This document shows, in pieces, positions 22,608 to 35,065 of a stretch of 64,000 nucleotides of DNA; the first letter of the stretch is position 1, and each line of letters opens with the position of its first letter. The translations under genes were made by a program, and so were the position numbers. Source of the stretch: Trema orientale (Eukaryota > Streptophyta > Magnoliopsida > Rosales > Cannabaceae); the NCBI GenBank assembly GCA_002914845.1, contig JXTC01000021.1:1520828-1584827 (forward strand), written 5' to 3'. Under the pieces are notes generated by a model. That model did no database searches. It was not told the origin of the DNA and worked only from the letters and a program-made list of their open reading frames with translations.

Positions 22608-25600
22608 TGTTGAGTCATGCTTTGTATCATCAATCCTACACTCATATTTTGAAGTTAACAAACATATGATTAAGAACTAATAATCTACTTGAGTGTGTAG
22701 CAAGTTAAATTGAAAGGATCATAAGACATTCAAGATAGATTGTGGAAAAGAGCTTGAAGATAAAGTTCAATATTATAAGACCTAGGCTAGCAAAGGTTAT
22801 ACACTTAGCTCTTATACTTGAATTGTTGTTTACACTTAATATGATCTTAATGGCTCAAATTTTGCATAAAATTGAAAATTTCAAACGAAAATTGTCAAAC
22901 TTGTTTATTTCTAATTAAAATAAAAAATTTATTTTAGACAAGTTTTTAAATTGATTTATGAATTTCTATAGTTTCCATATTACATAAAAAAATCAATTTA
23001 TGAAGTCACATTTTGAAAATAATTGAAAAAGACTCGAAATAAAATTCAAAAATTGCTCTCGCGTATTTTCAGCAGACCAGCTATGATTTTCGATCTACTG
23101 ATTCGTTGTCCAATTTTTGACAGATTTTCAAATTCGACTATTACAACTGCATTTTTAACAGCTAGTCGATCTGTCAAACTGTCTAAAACGACTATATTCT
23201 TTCAAGTCTGTAAATAGAGCTTTTCTAACACTTGAAACGACTTTTGAACATTCATATATTGCTTTAAACATACTTTCAAGTTGTTCAAATCATCTTTTGT
23301 GAATCAAACTTTCAAATCAACTTTTTCACAAAAATTACTTAGCCAAATTAGATTATATCTTGTGTTCTCATTTATTCTCTCTAGGCTTATCTTGTATCAA
23401 TTATATTCTTAAGAGATATTCTAGTTGAGTGTATCAACAAACAAAAACTAAAATTGTATTTGTAAAGTGAGGTTGACACCGGATTTATAAACAACCCGGT
23501 TTAGGTGAGCGGATTCATAAACAATCTGTTTTAGATGAGATTGACACCGGAGTCTAAACAATCCATATTAGGTGTGATAAAGTCGGATTCAAGACTATTG
23601 TAAAGGTATAAGTGTGCCTAAGGAGAAATCACTCGTTGTGTAAAAAGAACGGTCAAGCATCAGATAGTGGAAAGCTCGAAGTGGGTTGCCAAGAGCTGGG
23701 GACATAGATAAACAGTCATATTTGTTGAACCTCGTAAAAATAGTATTTGCACTTCTCTATCCATATCTCTTTTATTCATTTATCTTGAGCTTGTGCATAT
23801 TATTTAGATATTTTTACGTGTTATTGCCTTTACTTGTATAATTTACTTGTTTATCAAGAAAAGTTTGTAAAAGATTTTAAAACCCAATTCACCCCCCTTT
23901 TTGGGTTAGTCAATCTTGGGCTAACAATTGGTATCAGAGCTTGGTGCTAAAATTTTTAAAACTGAACCGTTTTTTAGATGGCTAGCCCAACCAACGTTTC
24001 TTTTCGATATGAGGGGTTGTCTCCATCCAAACCACTATTTTTCAATGGAAGTGATTTTAACTATTGGAAAAGTCGTATGGACACTTACCCTAGGTCTATT
24101 GATTTTGATTTATGTATGTTGTCACTAAAGGCTCTTTGAAAATAACAAAAATGGTTAATGGTATAGAAGTTGAAAAAAACATAGAAGAATATAAAAAAAA
24201 AAGATAAAATCAACTTCACCAAAAATGGTAGAGCTAGAAATATTCTTATATGGGGTTTAGATAGAAATATTTATAATAATATTGAGAAAGTTAGAGATGT
24301 TTATAAACTATGGAATATGTTAGAAGTCTCTTATCAAGTAACTAGCTCATTGATGAAAATGCCTTCTTTGCTTTGTTTGATTTGAAGTCCAAGGAAGAAA
24401 TTGAGTTCTCCCATCATGCTCATTTCAAACTCATTATACATACATTTAGAAAATTCTTCACAAAGAGAAATATTAGTAGCACCAAATATAATATCATCAA
24501 CATAAATTTGAACTAAGATCATTTTTCTCCTTTTTCTTTTTATAAAAAGAGTAGTATCTACTTTTCCCATAGTAAAACTATTTAAAACCAGAAATTTGCT
24601 TAATCTATCTTACCAAGCTCTAGGAGCTTATTTTAAACCATAAAGAGCTTTTTTTAATTTGAAAACATGATCCGAATACTTATGATTTTGAAAACCAGGG
24701 AGTTGGGCTACATATACTTCTTTTAAAATATATCCATTTAAAAATGCACTCTTAACATTCATTTGGTATAAGATGAAATCTTTATGACAAGCAAATGCTA
24801 AGAGCATCCTTATAGACTCTAATCTTACTACGGGTGCGAAGGTTTCTTCATAATTGATACCTTCTTCTTGATTGAAACTTTGAACTACTAATCTAGCTTT
24901 GCTTCTCACAATCACTCCATGCTCATCTACTTTGTTTCTAAAGACCCATTTAGTCCCAATGACCGATTGGTCCTTAGGTCTTGAAACTAATTCCCATACA
25001 TCACTTCTTTTAAATTGATTTAATTCTTCTTGTATAGGTAAAATCTATGATTCATCTTTTTCGGCATCTTTAAAACTTTTTATCTGAGAGATAAAAGCCA
25101 TGTTATTATAAATATTTCTAAGTGATGCTCTAGTCTTGACTCCTTATAAGGGGTCACCTAGAATTTGTTCTTTAGGATGAGCATAATTAAATTTTAAATC
25201 TTGAGCAAGAGTAAGAGTGTTATCATTTTCGCTTTCCTTTTCTTCCCTAAGATTTAGTTATAGTTGGATGTCCTTCTCTTTATTCGTTTTCTCATTTGCA
25301 CTTGGCTCATTTTGACTTGGTTCCAAACCTACAACATCATCATTATCTAATTTTCTCTCCTCATGGAGAGTGTTAGACTCATCAAAAGTAACATGCATAG
25401 ATTCTTCTACTACCAATATTCTTTTATTGAAAACTCTATAAGCTTTACTAGTAGTAAAATAACCAAGAAAAATACCAACATCGGATTTTGAATCATTACC
25501 CAAATTGTCCTTTATATTCAAAATAAAGTATTTGCTACTAAAAACTTTAAAATAACCAATATTGGGTTTTCTACTTTTCCAAAACTCATAAGGTATCTTG

Positions 25601-28600
25601 TTTAAAATTGGCCTTATCATAACTCTATTCACAATATGACAAGCGGTACTAATCGCTTCGGCCTAAAAATATTTTGGCAAACTATTTTTATTTAGCATAC
25701 TTCTTGCCATTTCTTGTAAGGTTTTATTCTTTCTTTCTACAACTCTATTTTGTTGTAGAGTTCTAGGAGTTGAAAAATTATGATCAAAACTATTTTTGTA
25801 ACAAAAAGCTTCCATTTCTTCATTTTCAAACTCACCACCATAATCACTTCTAATAGATGTGATGGTATAGCCTTTTTCATTTTGTACTTTCTTACAAAAG
25901 ATAGTAAGCATATTTAAAACATCGATTTATGAGCAATAAATAGAACCCAAATTAATCTTGAAAAATTATCAACTATCACAAAGGCACAGTATTTTCTACC
26001 AAGACTAGCTACTCTTGATGGTTCAAATAAATCCGTGTGAAGTAGTTACAATGGTCTAGAAGTAGCAATGGCCTTTTTGGATTTAAAAGAACTTTTTACT
26101 TGTTTTCCAAATTGACATGCATCACAAATCTTGTCTTTTTCAAAAAGTAAACTAGGTAGACCACTAACAAGATTTTTCTTTGAAAGTTTATAAATAGTAT
26201 TCATGCTAACATACTCAAGTCTTCTATGCCAAAGCCAAGAATCATCTTTTAGAACCGAAAAATATTTATCTTGGCTAAAATATTTTTCAATATCAATGGT
26301 ATAAACATTATCTTTTCTTTCTTCTTCAAAAATGATTTCTTTTGAACAAGTATCCTCAATTAAGCAGGCTAAAAAATGATTCGATAACCTTTATCATAAA
26401 GTTGATTTATACTAAGCAAATTGTATTTAAGATTATCAATAAGTAAAATATTTTCTATAATGGGAGAGGAAGTAGTACCAATGTTACTAATACCCAAAAT
26501 TTTACTTTTAGTTTTGTCTCTAAATGTGACATGTCCTCCATTCCCTTTTTATAAATGATGAAAGCAATGAGTAGTCACCGGTCATATGTTTAGAGCAACC
26601 ACTATCCAAGAACCAAAAGTCCTTCTTCTTTTACCTATAAGTAAGAATCAAACTTTGATTTTTGGTATCCATACTAATTTTGGTCCTTAAGTGTTAGTTC
26701 TAGATTCTTTTGGTACCCATGCTAGTTTTCCACCAAAATATGCATTCTTCTTCACAAAGCATAAAAAACTAATATGTCCATCTTGATTGCAATAAGTACA
26801 AGTATGCTTCGTGTCATTTGTACTTGCTTTTACAAAAAAAATTTTGAAGTATTACAATCCAAGTACATCAAGGATATGCTAAAGAAGTTCGATATAGAGA
26901 ACTCCAAGTCAATGAGAACACCTATGAGCTCTTCAATCAAACTTGACAAAGACAAAAATGGTAAAGCAATAGATATCACTAAATATTGAGGTATGATCGA
27001 CTCACTTCTTTACTTAATAGCTAGTAGACCGGAGATAATGTTTAATATTTGTCTATGTGCTATATTTCAATTTAATCCTAAGGAATCATATCTTAGTGCA
27101 GTAAAACGTATTTTGAAATATTTGTATGGTACTATGAACCTTGGATTATGGTATCCAAAAGGCACACACTTTAACATTATTAATTTTTCGAATACGAACT
27201 TTGCCGGTTGTCAAACTGACCACGATAGCACTAGTGGCACTTGTCATTTTCTTGGTTATTCACTTGTATCTTGGTTTAGCAAGAAACAAAATTCTGTTGC
27301 TCTTTCTACTACTGAAGCCGAATATCTCTCTACTAGTAGTTGTTGTACTCAAATTCTTTGGATGAAACAAACTCTAATAGATTTTGAATGAATTATGATC
27401 ATGTACCTATTAAATGTGATAATACTAGTGCTATCAATTTGTCCAAAAATCTAATTTTACATTCACGTGCTAAGCATATTGATATTAGATATCATTTTCT
27501 TTGTGATCATATACAAAAGAGTGACATTGCACTTAAGTTTGTAAGTACAGAAAAACAACTAGCTGATATTTTCATTAAACCTCTTATCGAGGATCGTTTT
27601 TGCATGATTCATGGAGAACTTAGCATGATTGATCATAATGAGCTTCATTGATTCTTTATGTATTTAAAAGTTACTTGATTTATGTGTATGATCATTAAAT
27701 TGTTGATTTCTCATTATTTTCATTGTTGGTTGAAACATTTTTTACTGTTTTAAATCGATTTTCACTAAAAACTAGCAAAAACAGGGGAATCGGTAGATTT
27801 TTGGTCTACCGAAAAACCTCGCTGGAAATCCTTTTCTTTCTGCCAAAATCGGCACACCGGAAATACGTTTTCAGTCTATCGAAAATGCATAGACCCGTGG
27901 CTTTTTAAGGCTTTTTAACTTTTTTCTTCTCACTTTTTCTCGTTCTCTCAATCGGTCTTTATCTCTCTCTCACCCTAAAACTATCTTCTCTTATTCCCAC
28001 TCAATTTTCTCTTTAAATCATTCAATTTTCTCCCAACTAAAGTTGATTTCATAGCTTTTTCACTCTTACTCTTTGAATTCCAAACTCTTTTAGCATCAAA
28101 ATCAGATTGTTCATCGTCTCAAAATCCTAGATTTCGAAATTCCCTTATATTTGTGCTTCTTCTTGTCATCTTTTATGCAATGGCTCTAAGAAGGGAAAAC
28201 CCAAGGTGTGAGGGCAAGGAAATTCGACAAGAGGAGTCTGAACAGTGCACCAAAATGATGTTTGATATTTCTCTTCTAGAATCACCTATTCTTATGACTA
28301 GGTATAAAGAAATTTTCTCTAAGAAAAGCATTATTTGGGGTAGAACCTTCAATTTTAGAGACCTAGCCTATGTAAATTTTCTTGATTATATCGAGAAAGT
28401 GGGATGGATTGAATTCTGCTCCATTAGGGAGATAGGGTATCCTAAACTAGTTAGAGGTTTCTATGCCAGTGCCAATATCTCTAGGGGTCAACATGCTATC
28501 TATGGTTCCCTTAAGGGAATAGATTTCGAAATTACTAAACAACTCCTAACTGATATTCTCAATTTGCCTTTGAGTAGCTATAAGTTTCCTATAACCAACA

Positions 28601-31292
28601 CCTGGCCTATGATTGAGGACTTTGACCCTCAACAAGCCTTACTTCAAGTCTGTTCCCCTGACAGTTTTCAACCCAAGCTGCGTGTCACTGATCTTACTCT
28701 TGATACTAGGATTCTATTCCAGTTTGTGTCTCAAAACATGATTCCTAGAAGTGGTCATAGGGATGCACCCATATTCTGTGATCTTGGTTTTGTTAATTCC
28801 ATTCTTGTTGGGAGAAAGTTGGACCTACGTTATTTCATTATTCATGAGATGATCAATGCCATAGAAAATAGGAGACATTCTCTTCTTTATAGTTTCCTCC
28901 TTACTCGTATCTTCCAACACTTCAATATTTCACCATTCGATGAGGACGAACGTAAACCATAGACCATTGATGTTGGGATCAACAACAAGACCTTCAGTCT
29001 TATGGGATTCAATTTCATCAACAACAAATGGGTGGCCAAAACCAAGCAAGGACATGATCATAGAACAGGCGATGAATAAGAAGTTGGCAGTAGTGGTGCT
29101 GGAGCTGCTGAAGGCACTCCTGAGGGCACTCATGCTGAGGAGGCTCATGCACAATAATTTGACTTCACTGATGCTATCAACAGCCTGTCTGAATGCTCAA
29201 CACCATCCAACTTGACATCTAGTACTTGTATGATACTGAGTTAGAGTACTTTTAGATTCTTTCATCTGATGTCAACTTCGTCCATCAACACTAAGAGCGA
29301 CAATTCCAAATCATTCAAGACCAATAAGATGAGATGACGAGGATGATGCAATCCTTCTTCGGCCGTTTTCCTCATCCATAGCTCGCTTCTGAACTTGTAT
29401 TTATTTAATTATTTCATGTATGAATTCTATGTTTTGATATGATTGTTTACACTCCTTTATATGAACTCCTTGTTTTATTGGATATTTTATGGTTACATCC
29501 TATATTTGCTTTATTCCTCTTTCTTGTAGATTTTTTTTTGATGGTATCAAAAGAGGGAGAAGAATGTGTTTTGATTTACAATTGGTATCAATTTGGTCAT
29601 TTTTTTTAATTTAAATTAATTGGTATCAATGTGCTTATTTTATGTCTTCCTCATACAATTGGTATTTTTGAGCAAAAATATTCACAATTGGTATCTATGA
29701 GCAAAAATACTCAAATACTCAAAATATGCACCCTTTATAAATTTAAGGGGGAGTTTCAATTTCTTTTTATTAAGTATATTTTGAGGGGGAGCATTTAATT
29801 ATTGGTAAGGACACTTATCCGTGTTTATTTTTTAATTCCTTACTCCTTTTGAAATCAAATATTTGTTATCATAAAAAAAAAAGAGATTGTTGAGTCATGC
29901 TTTGTATCATCATTCCTACACTCATATTTTAAAGTTAACAAATATATGATTAAGAACTAATAATCTACTTAAGTATGTAGCAAGTTAAATTAAAAGGATC
30001 ACAAGACATTCAAGATGGATTATGGAAAAGAGCTTGAAGACAAAATTCAAGATTACAAGACCTAGACTAGCAAAGGTTATACACTTAGCTCTTATACTTG
30101 AATAGTTGTTTACACTTAATATGATCTTAATGGCTCAAATTTTTCATAAAATTAGAAATTTTCAAACCAAAACTGTCAAACTTGTTTATCTCCAATTAAA
30201 ATAAGAAATTTATTTTAGACAAGTTTTTAAATTGATTTATAAATTTCTATAGTTTCCATATTACATAAAAAATTAATTTATGAAGTCACATTTTGAAAAT
30301 AATTGAAAAAGACTTGAAATAAAATTCAAAAATTGTTATCGGGTATTGTACTTTTGACAGACCGGCTGTGATTTTTGGTCTACTGATTCTCTGTCCAATT
30401 TTTAACAGATTTTCAAATTCGACCGTTATAACCGCACTTTTAACGGCTAGAATTTTTGGTCGACCGAGAGTGCATTTTCGGTCTACCGAGAGTGCATTTT
30501 CGACAGATTGTCTGTCAAACGGTCTAAAACAGCTAGTATTCTTTCAAGTCTATAAATAGAAGCTTTTCTAACACTTGAAATGACTTTTGAAGATTCCTAT
30601 ATTGCTTTAAACATACTTTCAAGTTGTTCAAATCATTTTTTGTGAATCAAACTTTCAAATCCACTTTTTCACAAAAATCACTTGAGCCAAACTAGATTAT
30701 ATCTTGTGTTCTCGTTTATTCCTTTTAGGCTTACCTTATATCAATTATATTCTTAAGAGAGATTCTAATTGAGTGTATCAACAAACAAAATTAAAATACA
30801 TTTATGAGGTGAGGTTGACACCGGATTCATAAACAATCCGGTTTAGGTGAGACTAACACCGAATTCATAAACAACCCAGTTTACGTGAAACTGGCACTAG
30901 AGTCTAAACAATCTGTATTAGGCGTGATAGAGCCGAATTTAAGACTATTGTAAAGATGTGAGTATGCCTAAGGAGAAATCACTCGTTGTGTAAAAAGGAT
31001 GGTCAAGCCCATTCTCTTGATCCGATAGTGGAAAGCTCGAAGCGGGTTGCCAAGAGCCGAGAACGTGGACAAACTGTCATGTTTGTTGAATCTCATAAAA
31101 ATAGTATTTGTACTTCTCTATCTCTATCTCTTTTATTAATTTATCTTGAGCTTGTGCATATTATTTAGCTATTTTTACGTGTTATTGCTTTTACTTGCAT
31201 AATTTACTTGTTTATTAAGAAAAGTTTGTAAAAATTTTTAAAACCCAATTCATCCCTTCCCCCTTCTTGGGTTAGTCAATCTTGGGCTAACA
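22608..31292 (+). mobile_element. inner SIRE/Maximus-type Copia fossil with envelope-like ORF, TSD gatac
   Basis: Length 8.7 kb. 5' LTR 22608-23926 and 3' LTR 29888-31292, both TGTTGAGTCATGC...GGGCTAACA, with target duplication gatac at 22603-22607 and 31293-31297. The primer-binding site TGGTATCAGAGC (tRNA-Met type) is at 23929-23940, and a purine-rich tract precedes the 3' LTR. The interior holds Copia integrase and reverse-transcriptase remnants (about 24.3-26.8 kb, reading on the minus strand), RNase H (26.8-27.65 kb, plus strand) and an open envelope-position ORF (28153-28962). Large LTRs plus this extra ORF point to the SIRE lineage. It is broken and internally rearranged. The LTRs differ by about 6% over the first 300 bases by eye, suggesting insertion a few million years ago. 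Confidence 0.88.
28153..28962 (+). other. envelope-position ORF of the SIRE-type fossil (part of the inner element)
   Basis: An open stretch of about 269 codons between RNase H and the 3' LTR. It resembles the plant-transposon / env-like protein region found in this position in SIRE Copia elements and in many plant genomes as a 'putative plant transposon protein'. No signal peptide or convincing membrane segment is obvious. Its role is unknown even in intact relatives. It is listed as part of a fossil, not as a host gene. Confidence 0.6.
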
Positions 31293-32787
31293 GATACCTC
31301 CATATAATTTTTCTCTCTTAGTTTGTAAGAATTTAATACAAATAAGCTTTTGAGTTTTATTTCTTTGTAGCTTATTTATTTGTGGTTCTTTTTTATATTG
31401 GCATTAAGATTGTTAGCAAAGTATTTTCTTTGTAGTCTTAAATACTTCTGTGTGTACGTGTGTGTGTGCGAGAGAGAAAGATTTTGGTGTATATAAGATT
31501 TATGTGAGAGGGAATTTCGTTAGACTTTTGTAATCTCTTTGGTTATAATAGAATTTCTTCGCTGTCTTTGACATAGATGTAGGCCAAAAGCTGAACCACG
31601 ATAAATCCTTATGTCACTTGTGAATTTCTATTATTTATATTTTATCGTAAGTCCGTATAATTTAGTATATGACATGACAATATTAGTAATTTGTGCTTCT
31701 GCTAGCACAATAAACCATTAGGATACTCAGTGGATATGATTTGTCTATATTGAAGCACTTTAGAATCTTTTTGTCTATATTGATTACTGGACAAATATTT
31801 CATTTGACAAATATTTAAACTTTAGGTCGAGACAAAATTTGTCTCTCCAAAATCTTTCGTCTTAAATTTTTTCTTTAAATGTATCATAGATTTTAGAAGC
31901 TTTTTAAGAGTCTCAATGATATTTAAGTCATCAACATAGACAACAATAATGACAAATCCAGAGTTAGAACTTTTGGTAAAAACATATAGGCATGTAGGAT
32001 TTTTATACATCCTTATTTCAAGAGATATTCGCTAAGGTGATTATACCGTGTGCCCCTAAATTGCTTTAAACCATATAGAGATCTCTATAATATAAATTGA
32101 ATTTCTATAATATAAATTGAATCTACCTCTTTAGATTTTGAAACAAATGTTTAAGAATTTTAAATCCTTTTGGAAATTGCATATATAAGTCGTTATTGAG
32201 CGACCCTTTAAACATATTGTTAAAACATTCATAAGGCATGTGTCAAGTTTTTTAGAGATTGCTAGACTAATCAAATATCTAAATGTGATTGCATCCACTA
32301 TAAGAGAATATATCTTCTCATAATCAATGTTAGGTTTTTGCGAGCATCCTTATACAACAAATTTAGCTTTATATCTTACGATCTTCTTATTTTCATATCA
32401 CTTGAATAGTTGAATATGAAAACTCATTTGTACCTTATGAGTCACCTTTAGGTAATTGGACCAAATGCCTAAATATATTACATTTGGTAGACGATCCTAA
32501 TTCTGAATGGGTTGTATCTTTCCATTTTGGCCAGTTACATTTATGACGAAATTCTTTTGTATATTTTTGTTCATGATCCTCATTTTCATTTATAATATCA
32601 GTGGCTACTTTTATGTTATTGACCTTTTTTTTTCATTTTAGTCTCATATTTGTCCAGTAAAGATATAGCTTAATGAGATCTCAATATCTTCATTATTTAG
32701 TGATTGCTTGTAAGCGTGTTTTCATTCCCTTTTATGTGCAACTAATTAGTTCGTAAACATATGAAAGAGACTATGTCAACTAACATA

Positions 32788-33506
32788 ACAAGAAATGTTG
32801 TATGCACGAGAAATATCCAAACATCACAAGTAAGCATGCAAACTGATAAGGAGACCCAGATATACATATATATATATATATTTAAAAAAAAAAAAAAGAG
32901 AGAGAACAGTTTGCTTCTGGTTGCATATCAACGAACTAGATTCACATGCAACGAGACTATTGATAGTCAAGATGGAACTTCTCTTGTTAAATACATACCC
33001 AAGTTTATCAAGCGAATCAGTGCAAGTTCCTGATGCCTCGTTGACCAAGCTTATTTTTTGCATGGGAGAGCAGTCAAACAGATACAGAATTCGATATATA
33101 GAGAATGGCCTGACTACACAAAAATAAGATTCTAATACTAACATAACATGAATACGGCCATTAAAGTTGATTGCAGAGTGAGTACCCTACCTTATTTAAA
33201 TTGGGAACCTACATAATTCAACGGAGTTTAACTTGAATTGTCTGAAATTCCCATAAAGAGTTTACATACTACTTACAGGGAAGCATCAAACTGAACCTCA
33301 AGTAAGTAACTCCTAACTGTACAAGAGAAAAAGTGTTTTAACATCACTGTAACCATTATATTCTTGTCTTAGAGGTTCTCTAGTTTTGAGTAAGGTTCTT
33401 GATTACTTGTCAACTAACATTAATCCTTCCGCCAAAGAGAGAGACCTCTAAGGCTTAATAGGCCTTCGTTCATGACCATCAAAAATTCAAGTTTCAGAAA
33501 ACCGAA
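32788..33506 (-). repeat. duplicated copy of part of the eIF4B first intron
   Basis: Collinear with 36610-37388, which lies inside intron 1 of the eIF4B gene. Shared words include GAAATGTTGTATGCAC, GGTTGCATATCAACGAAC, CAAGCGAATCAGTGCAAG and AAGGTTCTTGATTACTTG. Similarity is roughly 88-90% by eye. Orientation is the same. It contains no eIF4B exon and is followed directly by the scrambled GDSL copy. Confidence 0.88.
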
Positions 33507-33520
33507 AGAAAGTTTACCAA

Positions 33521-35065
33521 AGAAAGTCTCCAAGGAGCCTTCAAGGCAACATGACAATGGTTCTTTACTTCAAGGCAACGTGATAATTAAAATATTGTCC
33601 TTGCATAGGAGTTAGATGACAATTTGGCACACATAGGACTATGTTGTTACAAAAAAGAAACTTATAAAAACACAAAAACTACCTCTATGGACAGAGAAAA
33701 CTGATTAATTATATTGCTAGTGGATTCCTTTAAATGCTTCCTTGTCAATTTCACAAGTCCATAGTGAAGATCATTCTGGCCGCTATCCAACGTGTAAAGG
33801 GCCTTTGAGAAGTCCCCTGGTTTTGGGAGATTACTAGTAATCTGAGAGCCTTTAGCTGAAAAACCAGAATACCATTTCTTATTTCTGTTTCCCGACATTT
33901 GAGACCAGAATCCCCATAGTGTCTGCAACAGACTCCAAGAGGACTAAGGAAACTTGCAATTCGCAAAATTATCAGTAGAGATGAGACAGCACTGATTGGA
34001 GTAAGAAACCAAGAATTTAGAAAGCAACATCTTCATTCCAGTATACAAATCTTATAAGGGAGTCATGACATCCTAGAGGAAACTAAATGGAAAAAAGAAA
34101 AAGAAAAAGAATGAATGTTAGTTTCATCATCTAGTTGTTTGGCAAGACTACGTACGGGGTACGAAACAATAATTTGACACATTTGGGAACTAAAATTCGA
34201 ATCTTGAATACAGATAGAATGAAGTTTTTACAGTGTTCGTTTGCTTCACTGATTAGGGAATATTTTGGCAGAATAGATATCAATTTAATAAAGAGCAGCA
34301 CCAGAAAATGATTAGTTGAACCAAACTATACATTACAAGAAGTTGACCAAGAAAAATTTGCCTCCTTTGGGCTATAGAGTTTGATAAAATGGACCAACTT
34401 ACCTATAAAGTCAATGATGAGACGCCCATCAGAATACCGACCAGAAGGTTTACCAAAGAAAGTCTCGCCATAAGGAGGAGGAAGCCGGCCAAAAGCCACT
34501 GAGACAGCACCGGTATCAGAGTTGGAGTCGCCAAAGTTATAAATAGCTGGAAAATGACAAGCTCTGGATGGATAGAGCAATGAAGCCATTCGAACAACCC
34601 CGAATGCTGCAGCCATTTGACTCTTCTTTGGTCCCAAGAAAGAATCAGTCATAAGGAATACTCTTTGCTTAACCTGTAATAAGGAAACTGAGACTCTACA
34701 AACCTTATTTGAATTTCTAACATCGGTGATGGGACTGACTGTATAATAGAGAAAAAAAAAAAATAAGAGAAAAAAAAGAGCATTTAATAGAATATAAACG
34801 AGACCAGCTCGCAGATTTTTGGAGAGTTAATGAGGAAGAGTTTACTATGAATCTTTTTTAAGTAACTTTTGTTTTTTCACAATTTTGTTTGATTTTTATT
34901 TTTTCTTGAGAAAATAATTCTCTTCCCTCATGATATCATAAATGAAAGCGTAACATTGCTCTATATAAGTCTATATCTGTTAGGTAGTATTTCAATGTAA
35001 AAATACTATAATAATCGTACACTGGCCCCTGACAAATGACGGGTCGATTTTAAAATAGCTAAAAT
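33521..35065 (-). pseudogene. scrambled GDSL pseudogene (copy of GDSL gene 4)
   Basis: Read on the minus strand the parts come in the order: promoter and leader (about 35065-34653); exon 1 complete with donor (34403-34652, keeps GDSNSDTG); a piece of intron 1; the 3' part of exon 4 (about 34231-34305); intron 4; the 5' part of exon 5 (about 33871-33952, YCCRHYGD-like); then exon 3 complete (33683-33855, 173 nt, LDSGQND) and part of intron 3. Exon 2, most of exon 4 and the Asp/His end of exon 5 are missing. The order 1-4'-5'-3 cannot make a GDSL enzyme. The likely history is a tandem duplication of gene 4 followed by two deletions. Confidence 0.85.

Larger units (their letters stand above)
20397..31717 (+). 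mobile_element. middle Copia-type LTR fossil, short interior, TSD aacca
   Basis: LTR 1 is 20402-21065 and LTR 2 is 22271-22607 plus 31298-31712 (split by the inner element). Both begin TGTTRGATTYATGGC and end near CACAA(C/T)A. The 5-bp duplication aacca flanks the whole at 20397-20401 and 31713-31717. A decayed primer-binding site (TAGTATTAGAGC, compare TGGTATCAGAGC) follows LTR 1. The interior is only about 1.2 kb and keeps traces of Copia gag and pol, so it is a reduced, broken copy. The LTRs differ at roughly 10% over the first 160 bases by eye, which makes it older than the inner element. Confidence 0.85.
19595..32560 (-). mobile_element. outermost Copia fossil (minus strand), split by a nested insertion
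   Basis: Translated minus-strand remnants of Copia polymerase lie on both sides of the nested elements: reverse-transcriptase parts at about 31.8-32.5 kb (including a YVDD box) and downstream pol/RNase H parts at about 19.6-20.4 kb (phrases such as DNEDILGPEV and AGYLSNPHKA). The wording resembles the Ale/Retrofit-type Copia lineage. It is broken in many places. Its LTRs were not located, so the ends given are those of the recognisable pol. It is the oldest layer of the nest because the other two sit inside it. Confidence 0.7.

Noticed and set aside
28153-28962. 269-codon frame as a possible novel host gene
   Set aside because: It lies inside the SIRE-type element between RNase H and the 3' LTR, the usual place of the envelope-like ORF, so it belongs to the fossil.
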